64,000 nt of DNA from Eubacteriales bacterium (GTDB lineage Bacteria > Bacillota > Clostridia > Lachnospirales > Lachnospiraceae), in assembly GCA_030524175.1 (NCBI GenBank), contig JAUNHC010000015.1, forward strand, positions 57,033 to 121,032, given 5' to 3'. This document shows, one piece after another, positions 13,747-21,912 of the stretch. The translations under genes and the position numbers were made by a program. Position 1 is the first letter of the stretch. Each line of letters opens with the position of its first letter. The notes beneath the pieces are model-generated. The model was given only the letters and a program-made list of their open reading frames with translations, ran no database searches and was not told the DNA's origin.

Positions 13747-15201
13747 TCATTTCCGCTCCAAAAAATAGGAAAGCAGTATATGCGAGCGGATGTCAGGATT
13801 TTCGAAATCAATATCGAGTATTTCGTATATTTTTAAAATTCTGTGGACAAGAGTATTTCGGTGAATATGCAGCAGTTTGGCAGTACGGATCTGATTTCGC
13901 TCTTCCAAAAGAAAATGATACAGGGTATTGTAATAATCAGTGTGGTATTTTTTGTCATATTGCTTCAGACGCTGAAGAGCAGGATGGAGGATATCCAGCG
14001 TAATATTTTTTTTCAGCGTTTCGTGAACATAATCCATAATAAAATCCTGACAGAAAGCTATGGTACCGGAGGACTTAGCACTGTAAGAAAGAGCAATGCC
14101 TGCCTGTTCGTAATAGTTTTTGAGATTGGAAAGATCTTGAAAGATATAGCTTGCGCCGCCGCAGGCATTCATAGCTTTTAAGGTTCTGGAGAGCTGTGCG
14201 GTCAATTCCTGCTGGGTTGTTCCTTTCAGGTTAAATATATACACAAGCTGTTCCTCATAGAGAAAGCCGTACCCGTCATTTATTTTACGGGATATCAGGT
14301 GATAAAGTGTATCCAGACTGCCAGGGGCAGTGCTGCATGGTGCCATACGGATCAAAAATTTCGGGTCTTCCAGGCTCCATCCGATAGAATTCATAGAAAG
14401 CCGCAGAGAAATGGTTTCTTTCTCCGTACCTGTGAGGTAACGTTTGAATATCATGCCTATGGATGAAAGTTCTTCCTGTGTCTGATTTCTGGAAAACCAT
14501 TGTTCCAGGACAGTACCCAGGTAATCACAGAGCTGGACTGCACCCTGGGTGATGGGAGAACGGGTTTCCCAGATCATGAGCCAGCCAATATGTACTGCGC
14601 CAAAGTAGAGATTTCTCAGAAGCTGAGGATAGGGGATGGCATCGGAGGTGAAGAAAAAAGGCACGCGCATGTTTTCTGTTCCTGCCAAGTCTTTGTGTAT
14701 AACAGCAAGGGCATTCATAGGCAGGAATTTATGTTCCAGCAGGAAATGCTGGCCTTCCTCCCAGCCATCTACTTTTTCATCCAATGAAAGGCCGGCAAGA
14801 ATCCGGTGGCCGGAATCTGTAACAGCAAGGGGATTACGGAAAATACCGCTGCTCAACTGAATTAGGGCTTCTATTGAAACATTGTTTAGAATGGCATCCT
14901 GCATGGCATATTCCCAATCATTATAAAAATCAAAAGCCTCTAAAATCTGATTATAAACTTCATCTACATTTTCCGTTTTTAACAGCAAAAAATCCTTCTG
15001 GTTTACACATATCACACCATTTCCCAGGGTAGGAATATAATCCTGGCTTTGGCAGAGCAGAACGGAAGATTCATGCAAGCCTTTTTTATCTGTGTCCGTC
15101 AGAAGACGCACATGTCTCAGTATCTGTTCGCCGGTTTGTATATTACATACCGGATGGTAACTGCTTAGCCAGTCAGCAAGAATCCACATACTTAATCTCA
15201 T
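13747..15201 (-). CDS. PucR-family transcriptional regulator
   Basis: A 484-residue protein starting at ATG 15201 (MRLSMWILAD) with GGAGG 6 nt upstream. It has an N-terminal sensor region of about 100 residues, a GAF-like middle part and a C-terminal PucR helix-turn-helix (about 435-484: RTAKLLHIHRNTLVHRILKI and a C-terminal helix). The YYNTLYHFL segment before the HTH is also typical. It is divergent from the URO-D-family methyltransferase gene at 15371, with a strong promoter (15248-15276) and a palindrome (GTATAAATTATAC) between them, so it probably controls both itself and that gene. The inducer is unknown. Confidence 0.85.
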   Translation of the reverse strand: MRLSMWILADWLSSYHPVCNIQTGEQILRHVRLLTDTDKKGLHESSVLLCQSQDYIPTLGNGVICVNQKDFLLLKTENVDEVYNQILEAFDFYNDWEYAMQDAILNNVSIEALIQLSSGIFRNPLAVTDSGHRILAGLSLDEKVDGWEEGQHFLLEHKFLPMNALAVIHKDLAGTENMRVPFFFTSDAIPYPQLLRNLYFGAVHIGWLMIWETRSPITQGAVQLCDYLGTVLEQWFSRNQTQEELSSIGMIFKRYLTGTEKETISLRLSMNSIGWSLEDPKFLIRMAPCSTAPGSLDTLYHLISRKINDGYGFLYEEQLVYIFNLKGTTQQELTAQLSRTLKAMNACGGASYIFQDLSNLKNYYEQAGIALSYSAKSSGTIAFCQDFIMDYVHETLKKNITLDILHPALQRLKQYDKKYHTDYYNTLYHFLLEERNQIRTAKLLHIHRNTLVHRILKIYEILDIDFENPDIRSHILLSYFLERK

Positions 15202-15247
15202 TATAACCTCCAGGATATTGCACGGACAATTTATTTGTATTGTATAA

Positions 15248-15276
15248 ATTATACGAAGGTAATAATAGAATTGCAA
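15248..15276 (-). promoter_or_regulatory. Promoter of the PucR-type regulator with overlapping palindrome
   Basis: Minus strand: TTGCAA (15271-15276), 17-nt spacer, TATAAT (15248-15253). GTATAA-A-TTATAC (15242-15254) covers the -10 and could be an operator for autoregulation. Confidence 0.6.
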
Positions 15277-15370
15277 GAAGAAATGTATATAAGATGTATT
15301 GGAAATCAGTCAGATTACGCTTATGATAATGACAACAGATAAGCAGTGAGCCTGAAAGGAGGCATTTATT

Positions 15371-16618
15371 ATGACGAATGAAGAAAAATATAATGAACGT
15401 CTGAAGAGGGTAGAGGATGCTATTGCCATGAAGAAAACAGACAGGGTACCCTGTATGCCTTTTATACAAACCTATCCGTTTATTCACAATGGGCACTCTA
15501 TGGCAGAAGTGATGTACGATGCAGATAAAGCGGCAGAGGACTTAAAGAAATATCTGGTTGAGTATGAACCTGACATGGCCATACATTTCGGCAGTATGTT
15601 CTGCGGTCAGGGGGCCATGCTGGAGAAGCTTGGAATCAACTGGCTGCAGTGGGCAGGACGGCCTGGATGTAATGTAGATAAAAATTCCATCCACCAGTTT
15701 ATTGAAAAGCCGTATCTGGAAGATGGAGAGTACCCGGAACTGTTGTCTGATTTATCAGGATGGATCATGCGCAAATGGCTTCCCAGATGCTTTACTTCCA
15801 TGGAAAGCCTGAGGAATATCAATATTCCTTCCATGCTGGCTTATCAAAGTATCTCTGCCACACTTCAGTTTACAGACCCGAAAATCGTAAAAACATTCCA
15901 AAACCTGGCGGAAGTGGGGAATATGGCCCTTGAATATTATGGGAAAATAGCCGCATATGAGCAGGATGTTACGAATATGGGCTTCCCGCCCCAGATTGGG
16001 GCTACCACGATTACTGCATTTGATATATTGAGCGATACACTGCGGGGTACCCTGGAATCCATGGCAGATTTGTATGAGGAGCCGGATAGTGTTCACCGGG
16101 CAGTGGAAATGTTCTATCCCAGCAGTCTCTACGGAGCAGTATCACAAATGCAGAATTCCAAAGGAAAATTTGTCTTTATTCCCCTTCATAAAGGTCTGGA
16201 TGGGTTTATGGGACCGCAACAATATGAAGAATTTTACTGGCCAACCTTAAAACGTCTGGTAGAAGATTTGATCAATATGGGATATACTCCCTGGATTTAT
16301 ACAGAAGGAAAATACGATACAAGGCTGGAAACAATAACTGATGTTCCGGCAGGAAAAGTTCTCTTCCATTTTGAAAATGTAGATATGAAGGAGGCAAAAC
16401 GGATCGTAGGAAAAGAGCACTGCATATCAGGAGGCTTTAATTCCCGGATACTGAAAACAGAAAATCCCGATGGAGTCAGGGAACAGGTGAAACGGCTGCT
16501 GGATGTTACAGCTGTAGATGGAGGATATATTTTCGACCTCTCAGACACATTGGACGAAGTGCCGCACGAGAATGTAGAAGCAATGTTTGATGCAGTGAAA
16601 ACTTACGGAAGATACTAA
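15371..16618 (+). CDS. URO-D-family corrinoid methyltransferase-like protein
   Basis: A 415-residue protein of the uroporphyrinogen decarboxylase superfamily. In this group (MtaA, CmuA and relatives) members transfer methyl groups between methylated corrinoid proteins and coenzyme M or tetrahydrofolate. The TIM-barrel-like body starts after KKTDRVPCMPFIQ. The PLHKGLDGFMGPQQYEEFYWP segment (H273), TEGKYDTRLE (E312) and KEHCISGGFN (H350/C351) lie where the zinc or substrate ligands occur in methyltransferase members. AAAGGAGGC precedes the ATG. It is divergent from the PucR regulator and followed by a terminator, so it is monocistronic. No corrinoid protein is in the window. True haem decarboxylase activity is unlikely in this context. 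Confidence 0.75.
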   Translation: MTNEEKYNERLKRVEDAIAMKKTDRVPCMPFIQTYPFIHNGHSMAEVMYDADKAAEDLKKYLVEYEPDMAIHFGSMFCGQGAMLEKLGINWLQWAGRPGCNVDKNSIHQFIEKPYLEDGEYPELLSDLSGWIMRKWLPRCFTSMESLRNINIPSMLAYQSISATLQFTDPKIVKTFQNLAEVGNMALEYYGKIAAYEQDVTNMGFPPQIGATTITAFDILSDTLRGTLESMADLYEEPDSVHRAVEMFYPSSLYGAVSQMQNSKGKFVFIPLHKGLDGFMGPQQYEEFYWPTLKRLVEDLINMGYTPWIYTEGKYDTRLETITDVPAGKVLFHFENVDMKEAKRIVGKEHCISGGFNSRILKTENPDGVREQVKRLLDVTAVDGGYIFDLSDTLDEVPHENVEAMFDAVKTYGRY

Positions 16619-16620
16619 GG

Positions 16621-16668
16621 GAAATGACCTGAAGCATACGGCAGCACGCCGGGCTTTCAGGTCATTTT
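16621..16668 (+). terminator. Terminator after the URO-D-family gene
   Basis: AAATGACCTGAA at the left and a complementary TTTCAGGTCATTT at the right (16655-16667) form a long stem with a T-rich end, 3 nt after the stop. The remaining 16669-16943 shows no gene or structure I can support. Confidence 0.7.
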
Positions 16669-16943
16669 CAATTGCAGATGATTTCCTTTTGGTATGGAGC
16701 TGAGAAATATACGGGGTGAGAAGGGAATCTTGAAAGGCCAGACTGGCGGAGTATTTAATGTGTACCTGTATTCCTTAAATCCGTCCGATTTTGGATTCTA
16801 ACAATAGTAATCATCAATATAGTGAAATAATTAAGAACCAAGTCCCTCATTTCGGTAGTCAAGAAAAAGTTATGTTATGTAGGAGTGAACCTGACATCAA
16901 TTTAAAAAGAATGAATGATTTATTATACATATGCAAGATATAT

Positions 16944-16972
16944 TTGACATTTAAAATATAAGAGTATATAAT
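16944..16972 (+). promoter_or_regulatory. Consensus promoter of the XRE-membrane operon
   Basis: TTGACA (16944-16949), 17-nt spacer, TATAAT (16967-16972), about 25 nt before the first ribosome site. A perfect sigma-A type promoter. Confidence 0.8.
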
Positions 16973-17002
16973 AAGGGTATAAAAGATGTGAGGTTACGGA
17001 GT

Positions 17003-17206
17003 ATGAAAAATCTTAGGATGAAGGTTGCACGTATGGAGAAGGATATTTCACAAATAGAACTGGCCGGACGGGTAGGTGTGACAAGGCAGACAATAGGAAT
17101 GATAGAAGCCGGAGACTATAATCCTACTCTGAACCTCTGCATAGCCATTTGTAAAGAGCTTGATAAAACCTTAAATGATTTATTCTGGGAGGAGGAGTCA
17201 AAATGA
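17003..17206 (+). CDS. Small XRE-family regulator
   Basis: A 67-residue protein that is nearly all helix-turn-helix: MKNLRMKVARMEKDISQIEL, VGVTRQTIGMIEAG, then LNLCIAICKELDKTLNDLF. It is a stand-alone regulator of the type usually followed by a membrane protein gene, as here. The ATG at 17003 fits this family better than a GTG at 16988. It overlaps the next gene by 4 nt (ATGA), so translation is coupled. Preceded by a consensus promoter, it probably represses its own operon. Confidence 0.85.
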   Translation: MKNLRMKVARMEKDISQIELAGRVGVTRQTIGMIEAGDYNPTLNLCIAICKELDKTLNDLFWEEESK

Positions 17207-17655
17207 AAAAAAGGGGACTTGATGAGAGACAGGAGCAGGTTGCAGCTAAAATAGGAGCCTTAAGCTTTTATGTAATGTTTGGTGTATGTTTGCTGGTTAT
17301 ATTAGGTGAACTTATCTGGAAAGGAAATCTGGAGAGTGTCATAGGTGAAACAATTGTATTTGTAGCCGGAGGAATTACTTGTCTGATTGGTTGTATAAGA
17401 AACGGGATTTGGAATAATACAGGAAAGGATATGACAATAGGCCAGAATTTGTTAGAAAGTGTTATTTGTTCAGGTATATTTTCTGTTCTTTATGCCTTGA
17501 TACTCAGCAGAAAAGTGGGGGACAGTGTTAATGTAGGTAAATATGCCGTGTTCTTTTTTATAGGTATTTTCATCCTGTGCTTCATTTGCCTTATGGTTTT
17601 GGGAAAACTGGCCCGCAGCCGTAAAGAAAAACAGGAAGAGAAATACTCAGATTAG
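17203..17655 (+). CDS. Membrane protein partner of the XRE regulator (DUF6773-like)
   Basis: A 150-residue protein with four predicted membrane helices (about 20-40, 46-66, 85-105, 112-135) and charged ends (MKKRGLDERQEQ at the start, RSRKEKQEEKYSD at the end). It follows a small XRE gene with a 4-nt overlap. Such XRE-membrane pairs are common in Clostridia and their function is not known. A role in sensing membrane state is possible but not shown. No enzyme motif is seen. Confidence 0.7.
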   Translation: MKKRGLDERQEQVAAKIGALSFYVMFGVCLLVILGELIWKGNLESVIGETIVFVAGGITCLIGCIRNGIWNNTGKDMTIGQNLLESVICSGIFSVLYALILSRKVGDSVNVGKYAVFFFIGIFILCFICLMVLGKLARSRKEKQEEKYSD

Positions 17656-17665
17656 GGGTGATTTC

Positions 17666-18001
17666 ATGGATGAAAGCAGACTGATAAAGATTACAGAAGT
17701 TACAAGTATGGCTGAAGCAGAACAGCTGATCCAAATTTTGGAAGAAAACGGAATCCCTGCATTCAGACAAGGCGGGATTATGGACGTGTATACGGCGAAT
17801 TCTATTGGCGGAGAAGATATCATGGTGTCCGAAAAAGACCGGGACAGATCAGTAGAAATACTGAAAGATTTCCGCCCTGTGAAGGTTAATGCAAGGATGA
17901 AGGACTATGCTTTGCCAAAAGGGCAGAAGACGATAAGCTGGTTACTTTTAGGTATGATCCTTATAATCCTTATATTCTGTATATATCTTGTTATCAATTA
18001 A
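17666..18001 (+). CDS. DUF2007-type putative signal-transducing protein with C-terminal membrane anchor
   Basis: A 111-residue protein. Residues 5-70 match the DUF2007 pattern (EVTSMAEAEQLIQILEENGI, IMVSEKDRDRSVEIL), a small ferredoxin-like fold related in shape to GlnB. A single membrane helix at about 91-110 ends the protein. It is the third gene of the operon with the XRE regulator and the DUF6773-like membrane protein, 10 nt after the latter. DUF2007 proteins are of unknown function. The fusion to a tail anchor is common in Lachnospiraceae. Confidence 0.75.
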   Translation: MDESRLIKITEVTSMAEAEQLIQILEENGIPAFRQGGIMDVYTANSIGGEDIMVSEKDRDRSVEILKDFRPVKVNARMKDYALPKGQKTISWLLLGMILIILIFCIYLVIN

Positions 18002-18085
18002 AAATATGTAATAACCCCGGGGTCAAGTATCTTTTGCTCCTAACGACATTTAATGATCAAGCTAAAATAAAGGAAGTATAATAAA

Positions 18086-18120
18086 AAGGTGTGAATGGAT
18101 GCGCTGTCTGTTCACACCTT
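18086..18120 (+). terminator. Hairpin after the XRE-DUF2007 operon
   Basis: AAGGTGTGAA (18086-18095) and TTCACACCTT (18111-18120) form a 10-bp stem with a 15-base loop. Only a short T stretch follows, so termination may be weak. Confidence 0.5.
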
Positions 18121-18221
18121 TCCTAATATATAGCCGGGGAGGTATCTTCATTTAACTGCCGGTTACAGAGTCTGCATTATCTTTACTTACCATAAAATAT
18201 TTGCAAAACTGATTATTCATA

Positions 18222-18250
18222 TTGAAATAATAGGTTAAAAGAAGTATAAT
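18222..18250 (+). promoter_or_regulatory. Promoter of the Rrf2 gene
   Basis: TTGAAA (18222-18227), 17-nt spacer, TATAAT (18245-18250), 27 nt before the ATG. Confidence 0.75.
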
Positions 18251-18276
18251 CTGTCTATACGGAGGTGTTGTGTATT

Positions 18277-18711
18277 ATGAGGATATCCACGAAAGGCAGA
18301 TATGCTGTCAGGCTTATGCTTGATCTGGCAATAAATAATTCCGGCACGCCTGTACGCCTGAAGGATGTGGCGAAGAGACAGGATATTTCGGAGAAATACT
18401 TGGAGCAGATAGTTTCTGTTTTAAATAAAGCAGGATATGTGCGGAGTGTGCGCGGTCCCCAGGGGGGATATATACTTCATAAGGCACCGCAGGATTATAC
18501 CGTTGGAATGATACTGCGCCTTACAGAAGGAAGCCTGGCCCCGGTAGAATGTGTGGAAGATGATGCTCCTGCGTGCAGCAGGGAGAATGAATGTGTCACA
18601 AGAATCTTATGGAAAAAGCTTAATGACGCTGTCAATGATGTGGTAGATAATGTGACGTTGGAAGATTTGGTAAGCTGGCAGGCTTCGAAAGCAGATGAGT
18701 ATGTAATATAG
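18277..18711 (+). CDS. Rrf2-family regulator with candidate Fe-S cysteines
   Basis: A 144-residue protein starting at ATG 18277 (MRISTKGRYAVRLMLDLA) with GGAGGTG upstream. The winged helix (about 1-85) has the typical LKDVAKRQDISEKYLEQI and GYVRSVRGPQGGY segments. Three cysteines follow in a C-x7-C-x5-C pattern (ECVEDDAPACSRENEC), where IscR and NsrR carry their iron-sulfur ligands. It may sense iron-sulfur, redox or NO status. In Firmicutes CymR-type members lack these cysteines, so this one is closer to IscR-like proteins. No isc/suf genes are adjacent, so the regulated genes are not evident. Monocistronic. Confidence 0.85.
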   Translation: MRISTKGRYAVRLMLDLAINNSGTPVRLKDVAKRQDISEKYLEQIVSVLNKAGYVRSVRGPQGGYILHKAPQDYTVGMILRLTEGSLAPVECVEDDAPACSRENECVTRILWKKLNDAVNDVVDNVTLEDLVSWQASKADEYVI

Positions 18712-18997
18712 AATGTAAAGGATATATTTGTATTCCGTCCAGTCTGCGGCAAAAGGCTTCAGATATGAATAAAAACAAGGGGAATTTGGCCTTCGGGTAA
18801 GTGTTTGTGCTCATCCGGAGGATTTTTTTGCCGGAGAAAACTGCTTCCCAGGGGTATCTTGGCATAAAGAGAAATCATTTTTAAAATAGAGTGGATTTAA
18901 CAAATTGAACACAATTTTCCCACAAAGTAAACACAATTTCTTTTTATACTATGAATCATCAAAAGGAAACAGAGATTCTTTCAAGGAGGGATTTATA

Positions 18998-20392
18998 ATG
19001 AACAATATAAATGAAAAAAACCAAAAGATTAAAAAAATGATAAAAAAAGGAGCCAGCTTCAGTTTATGTGCAGTATTGGCAGGGGGATTGGCAGCAGGTG
19101 CTTTCGAAGGTGTTAATTACCTTACCGGCTGGAATGGAACTCAGCAGGAAGTAGAAGCGGCAGTAAACCAGAATGATGCACTTACACTTATGAAATCCAC
19201 TTCTGAATCAAAGTCAGCCGGAAAGGGAAGCCTTGATGTATCCGACATTGTAAAAGAGGCAATGCCATCGGTGGTTTCAATTACGACAAAATCCATTCAG
19301 GAGGTCCAGAATTATTATGGTATGTTCGGCTACGGCGGATATGCACCGCAGCAGCAGGAGGTACAAGGCAGCGGTTCTGGTATTGTAGTAGGAAAGAATG
19401 ACGACATGTTATTTATCGCTACAAATTATCATGTTGTAGAGGATGCACAGACCTTATCTGTATGCTTTGTGGACGGTGAGGCATATGAAGGAACCGTGAG
19501 AGGATACGATGAGGGCAGAGATCTTGCAGTAGTTTCCGTAGCGCTGGATGATATATCAGACGATACCATGGATCAGATAGCTGTTGCTACAATCGGAAGC
19601 TCTGATGATCTGGCAGTAGGTGAACAGGTAGTGGCGATCGGCAATGCGCTTGGATATGGCCAGTCTGTTACAACCGGTATTGTCAGTGCCAAGAACCGCA
19701 GACTGGATTCCTCTTCAGGTGCGGTGAAGTCAGAGGAAGACAACCGCAGAGGTGTAAACCTTATTCAGACAGATGCTGCTATCAATCCAGGTAACAGCGG
19801 CGGTGCATTACTTAATATGAACGGTGAGGTAATCGGCATTAACTCAGCTAAACTTGCATCCACAGAGGTGGAAGGAATGGGATATGCAATTGCAATTTCT
19901 GATGTTTCAGATATTCTTGAGCAGATGATGAATGAGGAACCCAGAGAAAAGCTGGAGGATAATGAGCATGGTATCCTTGGTATTACCGGTTCTACAGTAA
20001 GTGATGAGGGAGTTCAGGTTTACGGAATTCCGGAAGGTGTATTTGTGTCAGAGGTGACAGAAGACGGACCCGCAGATGAAGCCGGCATTAAAAAGAATTA
20101 CGTCATCACCGATTTTGACGGAAGATCGGTGTCATCAATCCAGGAACTGGTGGAGAGACTTGAATACTATGAGCCTGATGAAGAAGTAGAAGTAACTGTA
20201 CAGATTCCGGATGGGAACGGATATAAAGAGAAAACTGTGACTGTAACTCTTGGAGAGAATACAAATGATTCAAAAAGCAGCAAGGATGACAGCCAGGACG
20301 AAGACACCCAGGAAGACGACCGTGACAGTATCCTCAGAGATTGGGCGGATGAAATGGAACGAGGCGGATATACTTATCAGCAGCAGTGGTAA
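18998..20392 (+). CDS. htrA: HtrA/DegP-like membrane-anchored serine protease with PDZ domain
   Basis: A 464-residue protein. ATG 18998 has AAGGAGGG upstream; an earlier in-frame codon at 18905 lacks one. Order: basic cytoplasmic N-terminus, one membrane helix (about 18-38), a trypsin-like protease domain with the catalytic triad H145 (ATNYHVV), D175 (RDLAVV) and S267 (PGNSGGAL), one PDZ domain (about 335-440) and an acidic Ser/Asp-rich tail. It degrades or refolds damaged exported proteins outside the membrane. Its length fits Firmicutes HtrA. It is convergent with uraA and shares a strong terminator with it. Usually induced by envelope stress; no regulator site is recognised here. Confidence 0.9.
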   Translation: MNNINEKNQKIKKMIKKGASFSLCAVLAGGLAAGAFEGVNYLTGWNGTQQEVEAAVNQNDALTLMKSTSESKSAGKGSLDVSDIVKEAMPSVVSITTKSIQEVQNYYGMFGYGGYAPQQQEVQGSGSGIVVGKNDDMLFIATNYHVVEDAQTLSVCFVDGEAYEGTVRGYDEGRDLAVVSVALDDISDDTMDQIAVATIGSSDDLAVGEQVVAIGNALGYGQSVTTGIVSAKNRRLDSSSGAVKSEEDNRRGVNLIQTDAAINPGNSGGALLNMNGEVIGINSAKLASTEVEGMGYAIAISDVSDILEQMMNEEPREKLEDNEHGILGITGSTVSDEGVQVYGIPEGVFVSEVTEDGPADEAGIKKNYVITDFDGRSVSSIQELVERLEYYEPDEEVEVTVQIPDGNGYKEKTVTVTLGENTNDSKSSKDDSQDEDTQEDDRDSILRDWADEMERGGYTYQQQW

Positions 20393-20433
20393 TATAAAAT
20401 AAAGGCAGAACAGAAATACTGTTTTACATTAAG

Positions 20434-20464
20434 TAAGGCGCAGCCATAAGCAGGCTGCGCCTTA
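20434..20464. terminator. Bidirectional terminator between htrA and uraA
   Basis: TAAGGCGCAGCC (20434-20445) and GGCTGCGCCTTA (20453-20464) form a 12-bp perfect stem with a 7-base loop between the convergent genes. Confidence 0.8.
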
Positions 20465-20470
20465 TTGCAG

Positions 20471-21742
20471 TTATTCTTCGTCCCTGTCGTTTGTAAGCTT
20501 CAGCTTATCCAATACATAAAACAGCAGACCCATAAGCATTCCCACGATACATGCAAGTACCATTCCTGTAAGTTCAATACTGCCGAACTTTACGGAAATA
20601 CCGGACAATCCTGTCACAAAGATAATAGATGTAAGTGCCAGGTTTCTTGATTTTCCATAATCCACCTGTGCCTCAACCAGGATTCTGATACCGGAAGCTC
20701 CGATCATACCATAGAGCAGGAAGGAAATACCTCCGATAACAGGTCCCGGAATAGTGCTGATGAGTGTGGAAAGCTTACCCACAAAGGAACAGAGGATTGA
20801 CAGAACAGCAGCCCCTCCTATTACATAGACACTGTATACCTTAGTGACAGCCATGACACCGATATTTTCGCCGTAGGTTGTGGTTGGCACAGAACCGATA
20901 AACCCTGAAATCATAGTAGAAAAGTTATCTGCAAACAGAGAACGGTGGAGTCCCGGATCTTTCAGTAAATCTCTGCCCACAATTTTGCTTGTCACAATCT
21001 GATGACCGATATGTTCTGAAGCGATAACAAGGAGCACAGGCAGTATTATCACAATGGCTTCCCATTTGAATTTTGGTGCTGAAAAGTTGGGTAATGCCAG
21101 GATATCTGCTGCCGCCACTTCTGAAAAATCAATGATCCCGCACAGGAGTGCTGCCACATACCCTACAATTATTGCAATAAGGATAGGGATTACGGATAAA
21201 AATTTCTTGAAGACAACAGAACCTATGACAGCAGTACCTAAAGTAGCTAAAAATACGATCACATTTTTGGGGTCCAGAACCTCATCTGTAAGTCCTGCAT
21301 TAGAGGCAGCAGTTCCGGCCAGCTCTAAACCGATCAATGCAACCACAGGTCCCATGGCAGCAGGGGGCAGAACAATATCAATCCAGTCAGCCCCGAACTT
21401 ATAAATGATAAGAGCCAGGATACAGCCGAAGAAGCCCACTACCACGAAGCCTCCAAGGGCATATTCGTACCCCCATTTGCTGATAACGATTCCTGCAGGC
21501 GCCAGGAATGCAAAGCTGGAACCTAAGTACGCAGGAGCCTTGCCTTTTGTGATAAAGATAAATAATAAGGTTCCGCAGCCGTTCATGAATAATACGACAG
21601 CGGGGTTTATGCCGAAAATAAACGGCACAAGAACTGAAGCACCGAACATTGCAAACATATGCTGGATGCTTAGAGGAACAAGCATTTTAAATGGTACTTT
21701 TTCCTCTACTTGGATAATTCTTTTACTCTCCACAATTTCCAC
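20471..21742 (-). CDS. uraA: Uracil:H+ symporter of the NCS2 family
   Basis: A 423-residue polytopic protein with about 12-14 membrane segments. NCS2 family features are present: QHMFAMFGA in TM1, PTTTYGENIGVMA near TM10 (conserved Glu of UraA), and IASEHIGHQ in TM8 (the conserved Glu/His of the substrate site). It imports uracil with protons. The gene is alone on the minus strand, convergent with htrA. A possible sigma-A promoter (TTGTTT-N17-TAAACT) lies upstream of about 21790. No PyrR-type leader structure is recognised. Xanthine permease is the alternative within the family, but the N-terminus and the GENIGV motif favour uracil. Confidence 0.88.
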   Translation of the reverse strand: MEIVESKRIIQVEEKVPFKMLVPLSIQHMFAMFGASVLVPFIFGINPAVVLFMNGCGTLLFIFITKGKAPAYLGSSFAFLAPAGIVISKWGYEYALGGFVVVGFFGCILALIIYKFGADWIDIVLPPAAMGPVVALIGLELAGTAASNAGLTDEVLDPKNVIVFLATLGTAVIGSVVFKKFLSVIPILIAIIVGYVAALLCGIIDFSEVAAADILALPNFSAPKFKWEAIVIILPVLLVIASEHIGHQIVTSKIVGRDLLKDPGLHRSLFADNFSTMISGFIGSVPTTTYGENIGVMAVTKVYSVYVIGGAAVLSILCSFVGKLSTLISTIPGPVIGGISFLLYGMIGASGIRILVEAQVDYGKSRNLALTSIIFVTGLSGISVKFGSIELTGMVLACIVGMLMGLLFYVLDKLKLTNDRDEE

Positions 21743-21864
21743 CCTCCGTTTTTCTTTTGTACAGTCCTTTAAGTGTTGACTGTCACAACTTCAAGTTTAC
21801 AATAATTAAAGCCTAAAAACAATAAAATTTTAAGAGGGTGAAGTTGTTTCCTGCAGAAAACAGC

Positions 21865-21890
21865 AACAGCTCAGGAAGGCCTGAGCTGTT
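21865..21890 (-). terminator. Hairpin downstream of the DUF305 gene
   Basis: AACAGCTCAGG (21865-21875) and CCTGAGCTGTT (21880-21890) form an 11-bp stem with a 4-base loop. The sequence after it on the minus strand is only moderately T-rich. Confidence 0.6.
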
Positions 21891-21912
21891 ACGGGAAATA
21901 TGCAGATGAGGT

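Noticed and set aside
18905-18997. Longer N-terminus of the HtrA-like protein starting at 18905
   Set aside because: There is no ribosome site before 18905, while AAGGAGGG precedes ATG 18998. The added residues are not like a signal sequence.
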